Positions 17,430 through 26,360 of a stretch of 64,000 bases of DNA are shown here, piece by piece; the stretch's first letter is position 1; each line of letters starts with the position of its first letter. The notes beneath the pieces were generated by a model. The model was not told where the DNA came from. It searched no databases and worked only from the letters and a program-made list of their open reading frames with translations. Location of the stretch: contig JAUJOR010000004.1 in assembly GCA_030447525.1 (NCBI GenBank), forward strand, positions 193,499 to 257,498. The letters are read 5' to 3'. The DNA is from Chloroflexota bacterium (GTDB lineage: Bacteria; Chloroflexota; UBA11872; UBA12225). The translations under genes and the position numbers were made by a program.

Positions 17430-18398
17430 ATGAATGGCTTGACGCGACCCCGGCCGGTGGCGTTGGCGCCCCCGCTGCTCGCCACCGTGCCGGAGTATGG
17501 GGCACGGCTAGGCGACGCCCGATTCTGGGGCCCCTACATCCGCGAGGTCCTCAGCCGGCACGACCTCCGGGCGGAGGCCCCCCGGCCGGGATTCGTCGGT
17601 ACGTTCCCCACCTTCCTGGCCGGGCGCTACGTGGTAAAGCTGTTCGGCGAACTGTTCGATGGCGCGGCGCGCTACGAGACGGAGCTCTCGGTCCAGCGGC
17701 TGCTGGCGAGGGAGCCTGATATTCCTGCCCCGACGCTCGTCGCCCACGGGCGCCTCTTCGACCACCACCCACCCCCCACCTGGCCCTGGCCGTACCTGGT
17801 CACCAGCCGGTTGCCTGGAACGGCCTGGCGTGACGCCGCGCTGCGCCCGCAGCAGCGGGCGGCCGTGGCCCTGCGGCTGGGACGGACCATCCGGCAGGTG
17901 CACCGTCTGCCGCCCCCCGGCGGGCCAGGATGGAACCAGGACCGACTGGAGGACCTTCGTGCCGGTTGCGTCGACCGGCACCGCCGTTGGGGAACCCTGC
18001 CGGCGCGGCTCATCGAGCAGATCGACCGCTTCCTCGTAGAGCCCTCCGCCGAGCGCCGGCTCGTCCACGCCGACCTCACCGGGGATCACCTCTTCGTCCA
18101 CCGCCGGCGCCTGGTGGGCATCATCGACTGGGGCGACGCCCTGCTTGCCGACCCATATTACGACCTGCCCGCGCTGCACCTCCACGCCTTTGGCGGCGAC
18201 AATAGGCTACTGGCAGCCTTTCTCGAAGGCTACGGATGGGAGATCGGCGCCGACTTCGCCTGCCGGGCCATGACTGTGACCCTGGCGCACGAGTTCAACG
18301 TCCTTAGTGGGGTGCGCTCGACCCCTGCGCTGGACAAGGTGCTAGACGAGGTGACGACGCTCGAGGAGCTCGCCTCCCGGCTGTGGGGCCTTCCATAG
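17430..18398 (+). CDS. Aminoglycoside-phosphotransferase-like kinase
   Basis: A 322-residue APH/choline-kinase fold protein. The catalytic loop RLVHADLTGDHLFVH and the Mg-binding IIDWGDALLADPYYDLPAL are intact, and YVVKLFGE likely carries the ATP-binding Lys. Substrate unknown: the family phosphorylates aminoglycosides, homoserine, hydroxyurea-type sugars and other small molecules, and nothing here singles out antibiotics. The start at 17430 gives MNGLTRPRPVAL; the upstream frame overlaps the antisense start of the sulfatase-family gene. Directly after its stop lies a small ABC transporter remnant in the same orientation. Confidence 0.8.
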   Translation: MNGLTRPRPVALAPPLLATVPEYGARLGDARFWGPYIREVLSRHDLRAEAPRPGFVGTFPTFLAGRYVVKLFGELFDGAARYETELSVQRLLAREPDIPAPTLVAHGRLFDHHPPPTWPWPYLVTSRLPGTAWRDAALRPQQRAAVALRLGRTIRQVHRLPPPGGPGWNQDRLEDLRAGCVDRHRRWGTLPARLIEQIDRFLVEPSAERRLVHADLTGDHLFVHRRRLVGIIDWGDALLADPYYDLPALHLHAFGGDNRLLAAFLEGYGWEIGADFACRAMTVTLAHEFNVLSGVRSTPALDKVLDEVTTLEELASRLWGLP

Positions 18399-18401
18399 CG
18401 C

Positions 18402-18494
18402 CGGGCTGACGAGGCGGGCACCCACGCCGAGCTGATAGCCTCGGGTGGCCACTACACCACGCTCTACGAGATGCAGGCCGGCCGGTACCGGTAA
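18402..18494 (+). pseudogene. C-terminal remnant of an ABC exporter ATPase
   Basis: About 30 codons read RADEAGTHAELIASGGHYTT then LYEMQAGRYR and a stop at 18494. This is the usual end of exporter-type ABC ATPases (GTHxELLAxGGxYxxLYxxQ). Nothing of the upstream domains remains, so it is probably left after a deletion. It is too short for certainty. Confidence 0.45.
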
Positions 18495-18608
18495 AGATCA
18501 GGTACGGCTAGGGCGCGACCTGGCCGTGAAGAGGTGCGTTGGTTTCGGCGCCCCGACGTCGGGCGCCGGGGAGTGGTATGGGATGTGCCGGGTGGTTGTA
18601 GCCCCTCG

Positions 18609-19529
18609 ATGACCTCCCCCGGAAGCAGGCCAGACACCCAGGGCCCGAACGGGCCAGGCGACCAGACGGCGACCGCCGCCGCAGACGGCGCCCCAGGGAG
18701 CGCTGACGCGCGCCTGGAGATGCTACGGCGGCTGGAGGGCTGGCTGGATTGGCCGATGGCCGCGCTGGGCTTGGTGTGGCTGGCGCTCTTGGTGGTGGAG
18801 CTCGTCTGGGGGCTGAGCCCGCTGCTCGAGGGGCTCGGCACCGTCGCCTGGATCGCCTTTGTGCTGGACTTTTCCGTCCGCCTGATCCTGGCGCCGCGTA
18901 AGCTCACCTTTCTCAAGCGCAATTGGCTGGCGGCGATCTCATTGTTCGTGCCGGCGTTGCGCCTCTTCCGCCTCGCCCGCCTTGCGCCCTTGCTGCGCGC
19001 CGGACGCACCGTGCGCGGGCTGCGCCTGCTGCGCGTCGTCGGCGCGGTGAACCGGGGGATGCGCTCCCTGGGGGCGAGCATGGGGCGGCGCGGCTTCGGC
19101 TACGTGGCGGCCCTGACGGTGGTGGTCACGCTGGCCGGGGCGGCCGGGATGCACGCCTTTGAGCGGGACCTCCCCGGTGGGGGCGGCCTGACGGACTACG
19201 GCACCGCCCTGTGGTGGACGGCCATGATCATGACCACCATGGGCTCGGACTACTGGCCACAAAGCGCCGAGGGGCGCGTCCTGTGCTTCCTTCTGGCCCT
19301 GTACGCCTTTGCCGTCTTCGGCTACGTGACGGCGTCGCTGGCCACGTTTTTCGTCGGCCGGGAAGTTGAGCGTGAGGACGCCGGGCTGGCCGGAGAGAAG
19401 TCGATCGAATCCCTGCGGGCCGAAGTGATTGCCCTGCGCGCCGAGTTACGCGCCCTCTCTCTACAACCTCGACGCGGCGACGCCAATCTCCCGCTCGGAC
19501 AGGTCGAGCCCGAGCACGGCGGTCCCTGA
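18609..19529 (+). CDS. Voltage-sensor-type ion channel, unusual selectivity filter
   Basis: A 306-residue membrane protein of the six-helix cation channel type. After a disordered N-terminus (1-35) come helices at about 50-67 and 77-95. An S4-like segment follows (118-142) with Arg at every third position (RLFRLARLAPLLRAGRTVRG...), the mark of a voltage sensor. The pore helix and filter are ALWWTAMIMTTMGSDYWPQS: TMGSD stands where K+ channels have TVGYGD. The final helix (FLLALYAFAVFGYVTASLAT) leads to a cytoplasmic coiled-coil-like tail rich in Glu, Ala and Leu. The start at 18609 is chosen over 18534 because the preceding 25 residues are non-conserved. Ion selectivity is uncertain. Confidence 0.8.
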   Translation: MTSPGSRPDTQGPNGPGDQTATAAADGAPGSADARLEMLRRLEGWLDWPMAALGLVWLALLVVELVWGLSPLLEGLGTVAWIAFVLDFSVRLILAPRKLTFLKRNWLAAISLFVPALRLFRLARLAPLLRAGRTVRGLRLLRVVGAVNRGMRSLGASMGRRGFGYVAALTVVVTLAGAAGMHAFERDLPGGGGLTDYGTALWWTAMIMTTMGSDYWPQSAEGRVLCFLLALYAFAVFGYVTASLATFFVGREVEREDAGLAGEKSIESLRAEVIALRAELRALSLQPRRGDANLPLGQVEPEHGGP

Positions 19530-19611
19530 CCCGAGACGCCTGACTCCAACCACGGCGCCGGCGAGCCCCACCCGGGGACGCGACGCTACCGGATGTGGTA
19601 CAAGGCGGGCC

Positions 19612-20109
19612 ATGAGCGGTGCGCCGCGTGACGAGATCATGCTGCTCGATCTGATTATCGCCCTGGCCCTGGGCGGCGCCATAGGCTGGGAGCGTGAGCG
19701 GAGCGGCAAGTCGGCCGGCCTGCGCACCCACATGCTGGTGGCCATGGGGGCGGCCCTGTTCGTCGCCCTGGGCCAGGTGGTGGTGGCGCAGTTCTCGGGA
19801 CCGGGCGATACCATGCGCACTGACCCGCTGCGAATTCTGGAGGCCATCGTCACCGGCATCAGCTTTCTCGGCGCCGGGACGATCTTCGTCAGCCGCAGCG
19901 AGGACCGGGTCAGCGGCCTGACCACGGCAGCCACCGTTTGGATCACGGCGGCCATTGGGACGGCCGTGGGCCTGGAGCGCCATACGCTGGCCATCGGCAG
20001 CACCGTCCTCGTGCTGCTGGTGCTGCGACTGCTGTCCGTTCTGGGCCTGGACCGGGATGATAGGCGCGCGGCGGATTCCGGCGCCGGGTCGTCCGAGGGC
20101 CGGCCGTGA
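19612..20109 (+). CDS. MgtC/SapB-family membrane protein
   Basis: A 165-residue protein with the MgtC N-terminal membrane domain. LALGGAIGWERERSGKSAGLRTHMLVAMGAALF and GISFLGAGTIFVSRSEDRVSGLTTAATVWITAAIGTAVG are the diagnostic segments, with about four helices. It lacks the C-terminal ACT-like domain of Salmonella MgtC and so resembles the short SapB form. In pathogens the family affects Mg2+ homeostasis and ATP synthase; the role here is unknown. The start at 19612 gives MSGAPRDEIMLLDLI. It lies 82 bp after the ion channel gene, so the two may form a membrane-transport operon. Confidence 0.85.
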   Translation: MSGAPRDEIMLLDLIIALALGGAIGWERERSGKSAGLRTHMLVAMGAALFVALGQVVVAQFSGPGDTMRTDPLRILEAIVTGISFLGAGTIFVSRSEDRVSGLTTAATVWITAAIGTAVGLERHTLAIGSTVLVLLVLRLLSVLGLDRDDRRAADSGAGSSEGRP

Positions 20110-20172
20110 GCCCGGCGCTGGGCAGCGCCGGATGTCGCAGGAGTTGATGGGCGGACACGAACCCCTCCCGGA

Positions 20173-21534
20173 TCAGACGGCGCGGAGGGCGGCCTCGGCG
20201 ACGTCGAGCGTCTCGGCCACATCCGCCGCGGTGTGAACGGTGGAGAGGAACCACGTCCCCCGGCTGGTGACGCGCACGCCCCCGTCCTGGAGGGCCTTGA
20301 GAAAGGCACGCAGGCGAGGGGCGTCGGTGTGGCGAGCAAAGTCACGGTAGTCCGTGATCGCCTGGCGCGTGGTGAAACACGTGTTGAAGGCGGCCGGCAG
20401 CCCCTGCACCAGGAGCGGGACGCCAGAGCGCCGGGCACGCTCGCGCAGGCCGTCCATCAGCCGCTGACCCAGGGCCTCCATGCCCAGGTAGGGCGCACTG
20501 CCGTCCCCCCCCAGCTCGTCGAGCGCCGCCCGCGCGGCGACGGTGCTGACCACGTTGGTGTTATAGGAGCCGCCATGCAGCACCACGCCGGAAGCGATGA
20601 GCTCCATCAGCTGACGCTTTCCGGCCAGCGCGGCGATGGGGTAGCCGGCCCCCAGGGCCTTGGCGTAGATCGCCAGGTCTGGCGTCACGCCCAGCCGCGC
20701 CTGCGCCCCACCCGGTCCCACGCGGAAGCCGGTGATCACCTCGTCGAAGACCAGGATGACGCCGTAGCGGTCGCACAGCGCGCGCACCCCCTCCAGGTAG
20801 CCGGGACGCGGGGGGATGACGCAGGTGTTGCACAGGATGGGCTCCATGATCAGCGCCGCGGTCTCATGTCCGCGGGCGGCCAGGAAACGCTCCACAACGC
20901 CGAGGTCGTTCCATGGCAGCACGGCAACGTCCTGCGCCGCGGCGGCCGACTGCCCCGCGCTCGGCAAGACAGGAGCGGGCGCTTCTTCTGGCCCGGCCTC
21001 GTCCAGGGGCGGGTGCACGCTGACCAGAACGGTGTCGAACCAGCCGTGATAGTGCCCCTCGAACTTCACCACCAGGCTCCGGCCCGTGGCTGCGCGTGCC
21101 ACGCGCAGCGCCCCCTGGGCCATCTCCGAGCCCGACGAGCCAAATCGCACCAGGTCGGCGCATGGCACCATGGCGCAGAAGCGCCGGGCGAGGGCGATCT
21201 CCTCCCGGTGCTGCCCGGCGTAGAGTACGCCCCGGCCGAGCGATTCCGCGACTGTCTCCGTTACGCCCGGGGGGGCGTGGCCGAGGAGGTTGGGTCCCAT
21301 GCCGAGCACGTAATCGATGTACCGGTTGCCGTCCACGTCGAAGAGGTGCGCTCCGGCGGCGCGCTCGAAGAAAAGTGGGGCCGGCTGCATCCCCAGGCGG
21401 AAGTTGCTGCTTACGCCGCCGGCCAGGAAGAGGCTGGCCTCGGCATGCAGCTTGACCGTGTTCTCATAGGACGGTTCGGCGGTGGTGCCCGGCGAGGCGG
21501 GCAACGGGGACGATGCGGGTGACGTAGTGGTCAT
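20173..21534 (-). CDS. Class III aminotransferase, glutamate-1-semialdehyde aminomutase-like
   Basis: A 453-residue PLP enzyme. The PLP-binding region is complete: FGSSGSEMAQGALRVARAAT (phosphate-binding), FDEVITGFRVGPGGAQARLG, and the Schiff-base Lys in AIYAKALGAGYPIAALAGK. GGSYNTNVVSTVAARAAL matches HemL-like proteins. Family members make 5-aminolevulinate (HemL) or transaminate other substrates; stand-alone HemL-like proteins in heterotrophs are often not the haem enzyme, so I do not assign hemL. ATG start. The gene is isolated, convergent with the MgtC-like gene. Confidence 0.85.
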   Translation of the reverse strand: MTTTSPASSPLPASPGTTAEPSYENTVKLHAEASLFLAGGVSSNFRLGMQPAPLFFERAAGAHLFDVDGNRYIDYVLGMGPNLLGHAPPGVTETVAESLGRGVLYAGQHREEIALARRFCAMVPCADLVRFGSSGSEMAQGALRVARAATGRSLVVKFEGHYHGWFDTVLVSVHPPLDEAGPEEAPAPVLPSAGQSAAAAQDVAVLPWNDLGVVERFLAARGHETAALIMEPILCNTCVIPPRPGYLEGVRALCDRYGVILVFDEVITGFRVGPGGAQARLGVTPDLAIYAKALGAGYPIAALAGKRQLMELIASGVVLHGGSYNTNVVSTVAARAALDELGGDGSAPYLGMEALGQRLMDGLRERARRSGVPLLVQGLPAAFNTCFTTRQAITDYRDFARHTDAPRLRAFLKALQDGGVRVTSRGTWFLSTVHTAADVAETLDVAEAALRAV

Positions 21535-21987
21535 GGCTTGCTAAGCCCTTTCCGGGAGGGGCAGGTGCACCGGGCGGCCCCGCGCCGCGGCGGAACGATC
21601 GATGGCCAGGCAGACCTCATGGGTCTCCGCGGCGTCTTCCAGCCATCCCCCCACCGCCGATCAGGGCCATCCCCAGCCTGTCCGACGTCTCAGTGTTTCG
21701 CGCCGTGCAACGCCTTTTCCTCGATCTCACTGTACAGCCGCGGGCGAGAGCAGGCCCAAGTCGCCGCCTTTTCCTTGACACCCGGCGCAGCCCGGTGTGC
21801 TCAGGCATCGACACAAGACTATTGCAAGGTGTGAAACGAGGTCACGGCAAGGCGATGTGGGATACGTTTACGCTTCAGATGGCGGTTAGGCCAAACAGCC
21901 CCCAGACCCAGTCTGGCCAGGACCACCTTCGGGTATTCTTCAAGGGATGAGCAGCGTGCGTGACGCCACAGCTGCCGGCGCCGTCCC
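21535..21987. other. Intergenic region with a gene remnant and a short upstream ORF
   Basis: Contains the Gfo/Idh remnant at its left end, about 240 bp with nothing recognised, and at the right end a -10 box with a 14-codon ORF leading into the next gene. Confidence 0.5.
21541..21690 (-). pseudogene. C-terminal remnant of a Gfo/Idh/MocA oxidoreductase
   Basis: On the minus strand, DRLGMALIGGGG and, after a one-base shift in a G run, WLEDAAETHEVCLAIDRSA ending in RGRPVHLPLPERA and a stop at 21541. This matches the C-terminal helix of Gfo/Idh/MocA sugar dehydrogenases. The rest of the gene (about 300 codons) is absent. Confidence 0.45.
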
Positions 21988-21991
21988 ATGA
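21947..21991 (+). CDS. 14-codon upstream ORF overlapping the next gene as ATGA
   Basis: MSSVRDATAAGAVP, starting 7 nt after a -10 box TATTCT (21934-21939) and ending in TGA that overlaps the ATG of the following membrane protein (ATGA). The arrangement suggests a leaderless transcript with translational coupling; the peptide itself is unlikely to have a function. Confidence 0.35.
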   Translation: MSSVRDATAAGAVP

Positions 21992-22329
21992 TCGTCTGGC
22001 GGGGCTGGGGCATCCTGGTGCTCGTGCTCGCCGTCGTGCCGGTGGCGCTGATCCAGCTTGTCGCCGGGTGGGTCATGGGCCCCATCGGGGCGGCGAGGCA
22101 AAGGGACTGGCTGGCTCCGCTGGGCCTGGCGCTCAACGCGCCCCTCATCTGGTGGGTAGGTCGGGCCCTCAACCGGCGCCCCGCACGGGTGCTGGTGGAT
22201 CGGGAGACGGGCCAGGAGGTGGCGCTGCGCCCGAACCACTCCCTTTTCTTTATCCGCATGGAGGACTGGGCCGTGATCGTGGCCCTGGGCGCACTTGCGG
22301 CGCTCGTGGTGGCCCTTGTCTCCCCGTAG
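21988..22329 (+). CDS. Small membrane protein of unknown function
   Basis: A 113-residue protein with three hydrophobic segments: WGILVLVLAVVPVALIQLVAGWVMG (7-31), WLAPLGLALNAPLIWWVG (about 41-58) and WAVIVALGALAALVVALVSP (94-113). Between them is a polar loop with RVLVDRETGQEVALRPNHSL. The pattern resembles small conserved bacterial membrane proteins of unknown role. Its ATG is coupled to a 14-codon upstream ORF. Confidence 0.65.
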   Translation: MIVWRGWGILVLVLAVVPVALIQLVAGWVMGPIGAARQRDWLAPLGLALNAPLIWWVGRALNRRPARVLVDRETGQEVALRPNHSLFFIRMEDWAVIVALGALAALVVALVSP

Positions 22330-22454
22330 TCCCCGTCCCCACCGTCCCCACTACCGCACCGGGCCGGGCGCAGCGAGCCGGCCATCACGACCGGGCGCGG
22401 AGGGCATAGCGATATTCCCGTTCGTCCGGCTGCGGGCTGGGTAGGGGCGACCTG

Positions 22455-23204
22455 ATGCGCCGGCCCGACGTCCCTTTCCCCGCCGGCCACCGCCCCTGGC
22501 CGCCCCCGGCCCGCCCGTGGGTGGGAGCGCAGCGCTGGCAAGGGCTGCTCTTCGCCCACTGGCCGCTGCCGGCGGAGCGGCTGCGGCCGGCCGTGCCGGC
22601 CGCCCTACCGCTGGACACCTACGACGGGCAGGCCTGGCTGGGGATCGTCCCCTTTTCCCTGAGCGGGCTGCGGCTCCGGGGCCTGCCACCCATCCCCGGC
22701 CTCTCCGCCTTCCCCGAGCTGAACGTGCGCACCTACGTCACCCTGGGCGGCAAGCCCGGCGTCTACTTCATCAGCCTCGACGCCGGCAACCCCCTGGCGG
22801 TCGCCGGCGCCCGCTGCCTGCACCTGCCGTACTACTACGCCCGCATGACGGTGCGGCGCCAGGGCGAGGTGGTGGAGTACGCCAGTCGCCGCCTGGGCCC
22901 CTCGGGGGCGGCGCTCCGGGCGCGCTACCACCCGGTCGGCGACCCCGCCCCGGCGTCGCCGGGCTCCCTGGCCCACTGGCTGACGGAGCGCTATTGCCTC
23001 TACACCGTGGATCGGCGCCGGGGCGTCCGCCGCCTGGAGATCCACCACCCACCGTGGCCGCTGCAGGGGGCCGCGGCCGAGTTTGCCGTAAACACCATGA
23101 CAGCGCCGGCGGGCATCTCCCTGCCCAATACCCCGCCGCTGCTCCACTACGCGCAGCGGCAGGACGTAGTCACGTGGGCCCCTGAGGCCATCGCCGAGAC
23201 GTAG
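22455..23204 (+). CDS. DUF2071 (YqjF-like) protein
   Basis: A 249-residue acetoacetate-decarboxylase-like fold protein of the DUF2071 family. Key segments are LLFAHWPLPAERLRPAVPAA, AWLGIVPFSLSGLRLRG, FPELNVRTYV and GVYFISLDAGNPLAVAGARCLHLPYYYARM, in family order. Length is normal. Its molecular function is not known. It is followed by a tandem-repeat hairpin region that separates it from the convergent sulfatase gene. Confidence 0.88.
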   Translation: MRRPDVPFPAGHRPWPPPARPWVGAQRWQGLLFAHWPLPAERLRPAVPAALPLDTYDGQAWLGIVPFSLSGLRLRGLPPIPGLSAFPELNVRTYVTLGGKPGVYFISLDAGNPLAVAGARCLHLPYYYARMTVRRQGEVVEYASRRLGPSGAALRARYHPVGDPAPASPGSLAHWLTERYCLYTVDRRRGVRRLEIHHPPWPLQGAAAEFAVNTMTAPAGISLPNTPPLLHYAQRQDVVTWAPEAIAET

Positions 23205-23249
23205 TCAGATGGCCCTGAGGCGGTGGCCGGGATAGCGGGCCGGTTGCGG

Positions 23250-23330
23250 CAGCCACGGCAGCTGCGCCGCCCCGCTGCCGTGGCTGAGCTGCAGGCGGCT
23301 TACTGCCGTGGCTGAGCTGCAAGCGGCTTA
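23250..23330. terminator. Convergent terminator-like region: 28-bp tandem repeat with alternative hairpins
   Basis: A 28-bp unit occurs twice in tandem (23275-23302 and 23303-23330, one mismatch). CAGCCACGGCAG at 23250-23261 is the reverse complement of CTGCCGTGGCTG at the start of each copy (23275-23286 and 23303-23314), so one left arm can pair with either copy. It lies between convergent genes, and copy 2 runs into the sulfatase stop codon. Confidence 0.6.
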
Positions 23331-24794
23331 CTGCTGGGGCAGGGGCTGAGGATAGCTACGCTGCCAGCCCTCCCGGCCAAAGGCAGGGTCCTGCGAGAGA
23401 TCCCGCGTGTAGACGCGCTGCGGACGGTGGGCATCCACTATGGCACGCATCATCCAGGCGGTCAGCTCCGCGTCCAGCTGGCGGTAGACGTCCAGGGAGC
23501 GGGCGTCACCCGCAAGGTTGCGCTGCTCCTGGGGGTCCTCCCGGACGTTGAACAACAGCGTCTCCCCGGTCGCATACTTGGAGAGGCGCCAGGGCCCCTC
23601 GTAGATCAACCAGCCTCCGGCGAGCGCCCCTACCAGTCGGTCGCGCTCGGTCGCGCCGTCGATCCCCGTCCCCGGGAGCGGGCGCGAGTCCATGTACAGG
23701 GGCGGCGTTACCCCGGCGAGGCCAAGGAGGGTGGCCGTCACGTCGGTGAGGGCCACCAGATCGTCCCGCACCGTGCCGGCCTCAGCGGCGCGGTCTTCGG
23801 GGCGGCTCACCAGCAGCGGGACGTGGAAGCTTGATTCGTAGAAGTGGCCTTTGCCGATCATGCCGTGGTCGCCCAGGTAGTCGCCGTGGTCTGCCGAAAG
23901 GACGAATATCGTCCTTTCCAGCAGCCCCTGCTCCCGGAGCGTCTCCACGATCTCCCCCACCTCGCGGTCAATCTGCCGCACCAGGGCCGCGTAGTGGGCC
24001 CGGATCTTGAGCTTCTGCTGGCGCGTGAACTCGGCGTAATCCACCCCGTTCCACGGGGCCTTGTTCCCGGCCACATTCCCGGCCCGCAGCTTCGGCGTGT
24101 CGCCGCTGTCCGGCACCGGCTCGGGTAGCGCCTGCAGGTCGATCCCCTCCAGGGCCTGGGGCGCCGGGTCGTACGGGCAGTGGGGCCCCGGAAAGCCCAC
24201 CATGATGGCGAACGGCCCCTCAGGCCCGTACTGGCGAATGAAGCGGCACGTTTCCAGCCCCACGAAGTGGTCCGGCTGCAGCTCCCAGGGCAGCCGGTTC
24301 ACGATGGCTCCCTTGTGCTCGAAGTAATCCTGGTGCTCGTTGCCGTGATACTTCCGCTCCCCCTGCGCCCGCAGGTAGTGGTAATAGTCGTCCCGGATGT
24401 GCAGCCAGCGCTTGTCCTCGGCGATGCGCCGGTACTGGAACCCCAGCCGCGCGTCCCAGGGGTAGAAGTGCATCTTGCCGATGGCGGCCGTGTAGTAGCC
24501 CGCCGCGGCCAAGAGCTCCGGCCAGGTGGCCATGCCGCAGGCGCGGTAGTCGGGGCGGAGGAAGGAGCCGTTGTCCAGCACACCCGTCTTGACCGCGTGC
24601 AACCCGGTCATCAATGAGACCCGGGCGGGCACGCAGACGGGATGCTCGGAGTACGCGCGGTCGAACCGCACTCCCCCCCGGGCCAGGCCGTCGATGTGGG
24701 GCGTGTGGACGAAGCGGGCGCCATAGCAGCTCAGGAAGTCGGGGCGCAGCTGGTCGGCCAGGATGAAGACGATGTTCGGTAGCGAAGACGTCAA
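23328..24794 (-). CDS. Sulfatase (arylsulfatase-type)
   Basis: A 488-residue sulfatase. The metal-binding ADQLRPD (about 13-19), the formylglycine motif C-V-P-A-R in SEHPVCVPARVSLMTG, GKMHFYPWD and the second metal site SADHGDYLGDHGMIGKG are intact. The Cys must be matured by a formylglycine-generating or anaerobic maturase enzyme, not encoded here. No signal peptide is seen, so it probably acts on imported sulfated compounds. The start is TTG at 24794, with GAGGTGA 5 nt upstream. Last gene of a minus-strand operon: sulfatase, binding protein, sulfatase. Confidence 0.9.
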   Translation of the reverse strand: MTSSLPNIVFILADQLRPDFLSCYGARFVHTPHIDGLARGGVRFDRAYSEHPVCVPARVSLMTGLHAVKTGVLDNGSFLRPDYRACGMATWPELLAAAGYYTAAIGKMHFYPWDARLGFQYRRIAEDKRWLHIRDDYYHYLRAQGERKYHGNEHQDYFEHKGAIVNRLPWELQPDHFVGLETCRFIRQYGPEGPFAIMVGFPGPHCPYDPAPQALEGIDLQALPEPVPDSGDTPKLRAGNVAGNKAPWNGVDYAEFTRQQKLKIRAHYAALVRQIDREVGEIVETLREQGLLERTIFVLSADHGDYLGDHGMIGKGHFYESSFHVPLLVSRPEDRAAEAGTVRDDLVALTDVTATLLGLAGVTPPLYMDSRPLPGTGIDGATERDRLVGALAGGWLIYEGPWRLSKYATGETLLFNVREDPQEQRNLAGDARSLDVYRQLDAELTAWMMRAIVDAHRPQRVYTRDLSQDPAFGREGWQRSYPQPLPQQ

Positions 24795-24903
24795 CCGGTC
24801 ACCTCATGGGCGAGGCAATACACCTCTGGAACAGTCCTTTGTGAATACATCAGACCGGGGATGCTCCAGGCGAGCGTTGCTCTGGGGAGCACCCTGGCCC
24901 CGC

Positions 24904-26343
24904 TTAGCTTGGTTTGATGGGCACGTCCATCCCCTTGAAGGGGAGGCACTGGCCATAGGCTACCTGCAGATTTCCCTGCTGCTCGGCGTCGCGCAGCCCC
25001 TGGTCCAGGCCCTTCGTCCCGGCGTAGACCGCCCGCATCTCGCCGGCGAAGGGCTGCGTCGAAGGCACCGTGTTGTGGTGGTAGAAGTGGATACCATAGG
25101 GGCGCCGGTAGACGTCCGTGAAGGCGGCGAGGTGCTGCGGGCCGTCGGGAAGGGGCGCCTCGTAGTCTTTCCACACCCCCTTCAGCGCCGGCGTATAGAT
25201 CTTCGACTTAGCGAACTGCCCTTGCGTCTCCGGCCCCGCCAGGAAGCGCAGCCAGGCGTAGGCCTCATCCGGCGCCTTGGTATCAGCCCAGATGATGTTA
25301 GGGTTCCCTGAAGAGAGCGCCACTCCAGGTCGCCGCGAGTCCTTCTTCGGGAACGGGGCGATGTCCCACTGGAATGACGACCCCACGTCGCGCAAGGTGG
25401 TGCCGAAGTTGGGAGAGGCGCGCAGGAAGAAGGCCACCTTGCCGCCCACAAAGGCGTCTCGCACGCCCCCCTGGCGGAGCTGCGCCGCGTCCTCCTCGGT
25501 GACGATCACCTTCTGACGCGCTGCCAGGTCGTAGACGAACTGGGCCGCCTCGCGGAAGGCCGGGGTGGTGAAGGTGAACTTCATATTCTTGTAGTCTGCC
25601 GGGGCGCCGCCCAGCGTCCACGCCCACATGGCGTAGCCTTCGGAGAGGTTGGTCAGCGGAATCTGCATGCCCCACTGGTCCGTCCTGCCATCGCCGTTGG
25701 TGTCGCGCGTCACCTTCTGGGCGGCCTCCACCAGGTCATCCCAGGTCCACTCGCCTTTGAGGTCATCCCACGGGTCCTTGGCGCCGACGGACTTCAGGAG
25801 CGTCTTGTTGTAGTAGAAGGCCCGCGGCCCCACCTGCATCGGCAGGGCCCGCACCTTGTCGCACCAGTCCTCCACGCCCACGAGGGCGTAGTCCCGCCGC
25901 AAGTTGAGCTTGTCCGCCTTGGCACGCGCGGTGATGTCCAGCGTCCAGTTGCTGTCGTGGAACTTGGGGAACTGCATCCCTTCGCCCCACATGCAGTCTG
26001 CGGCTGTCCCGGCCACGAAGTTGGCTGCTTGCTTGGTGGTGAACTCGTTGCTCGGGACCGGCTCCTTTTCGATCGTGACCTGCGGGTGTTTCTCGCGGAA
26101 GAGGCGGATGACCTCGTCTATACCTGAGAAGTCTTGAAAGAACCAGGCCATGTAGCGCAGGGTGACCGGCTGCTTACTCAGGCCGGTCGCTTCGCGGCTC
26201 CCTCCAGAGGAGGCGCAGGCGCCGGTCACGGTACCGGCCAGGGCGGCGCTGCCGGCCCCGGTCAAGATTTCCCGGCGGGTGAGACGTCCCAGGCCACGGG
26301 ACGCCGGGCGCGCCGGTGTGAGATCCCGGTTTCCAGACATCAT
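24904..26343 (-). CDS. ABC sugar-type solute-binding lipoprotein (Tat)
   Basis: A 479-residue family 1 extracellular solute-binding protein. The signal has a twin-Arg motif (TRREIL, Arg23-24) and the lipobox TGAC (Cys43), so it is exported folded by Tat and anchored as a lipoprotein. The mature part has SBP_bac_1 features: YMAWFFQDFSGIDEVIRLFREKHP, YYNKTLLKSVG, DLVEAAQKV and GAPADYK. C-terminal FYHHNTVPSTQPF is an aromatic-rich carbohydrate-binding type end. It lies 17 bp after the upstream sulfatase and 109 bp before the next one. AAGGAG precedes two consecutive ATG codons; the second (26340) has better spacing. No permease gene is adjacent. Confidence 0.88.
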   Translation of the reverse strand: MMSGNRDLTPARPASRGLGRLTRREILTGAGSAALAGTVTGACASSGGSREATGLSKQPVTLRYMAWFFQDFSGIDEVIRLFREKHPQVTIEKEPVPSNEFTTKQAANFVAGTAADCMWGEGMQFPKFHDSNWTLDITARAKADKLNLRRDYALVGVEDWCDKVRALPMQVGPRAFYYNKTLLKSVGAKDPWDDLKGEWTWDDLVEAAQKVTRDTNGDGRTDQWGMQIPLTNLSEGYAMWAWTLGGAPADYKNMKFTFTTPAFREAAQFVYDLAARQKVIVTEEDAAQLRQGGVRDAFVGGKVAFFLRASPNFGTTLRDVGSSFQWDIAPFPKKDSRRPGVALSSGNPNIIWADTKAPDEAYAWLRFLAGPETQGQFAKSKIYTPALKGVWKDYEAPLPDGPQHLAAFTDVYRRPYGIHFYHHNTVPSTQPFAGEMRAVYAGTKGLDQGLRDAEQQGNLQVAYGQCLPFKGMDVPIKPS

Positions 26344-26360
26344 GCTCCTTATACGGACCT

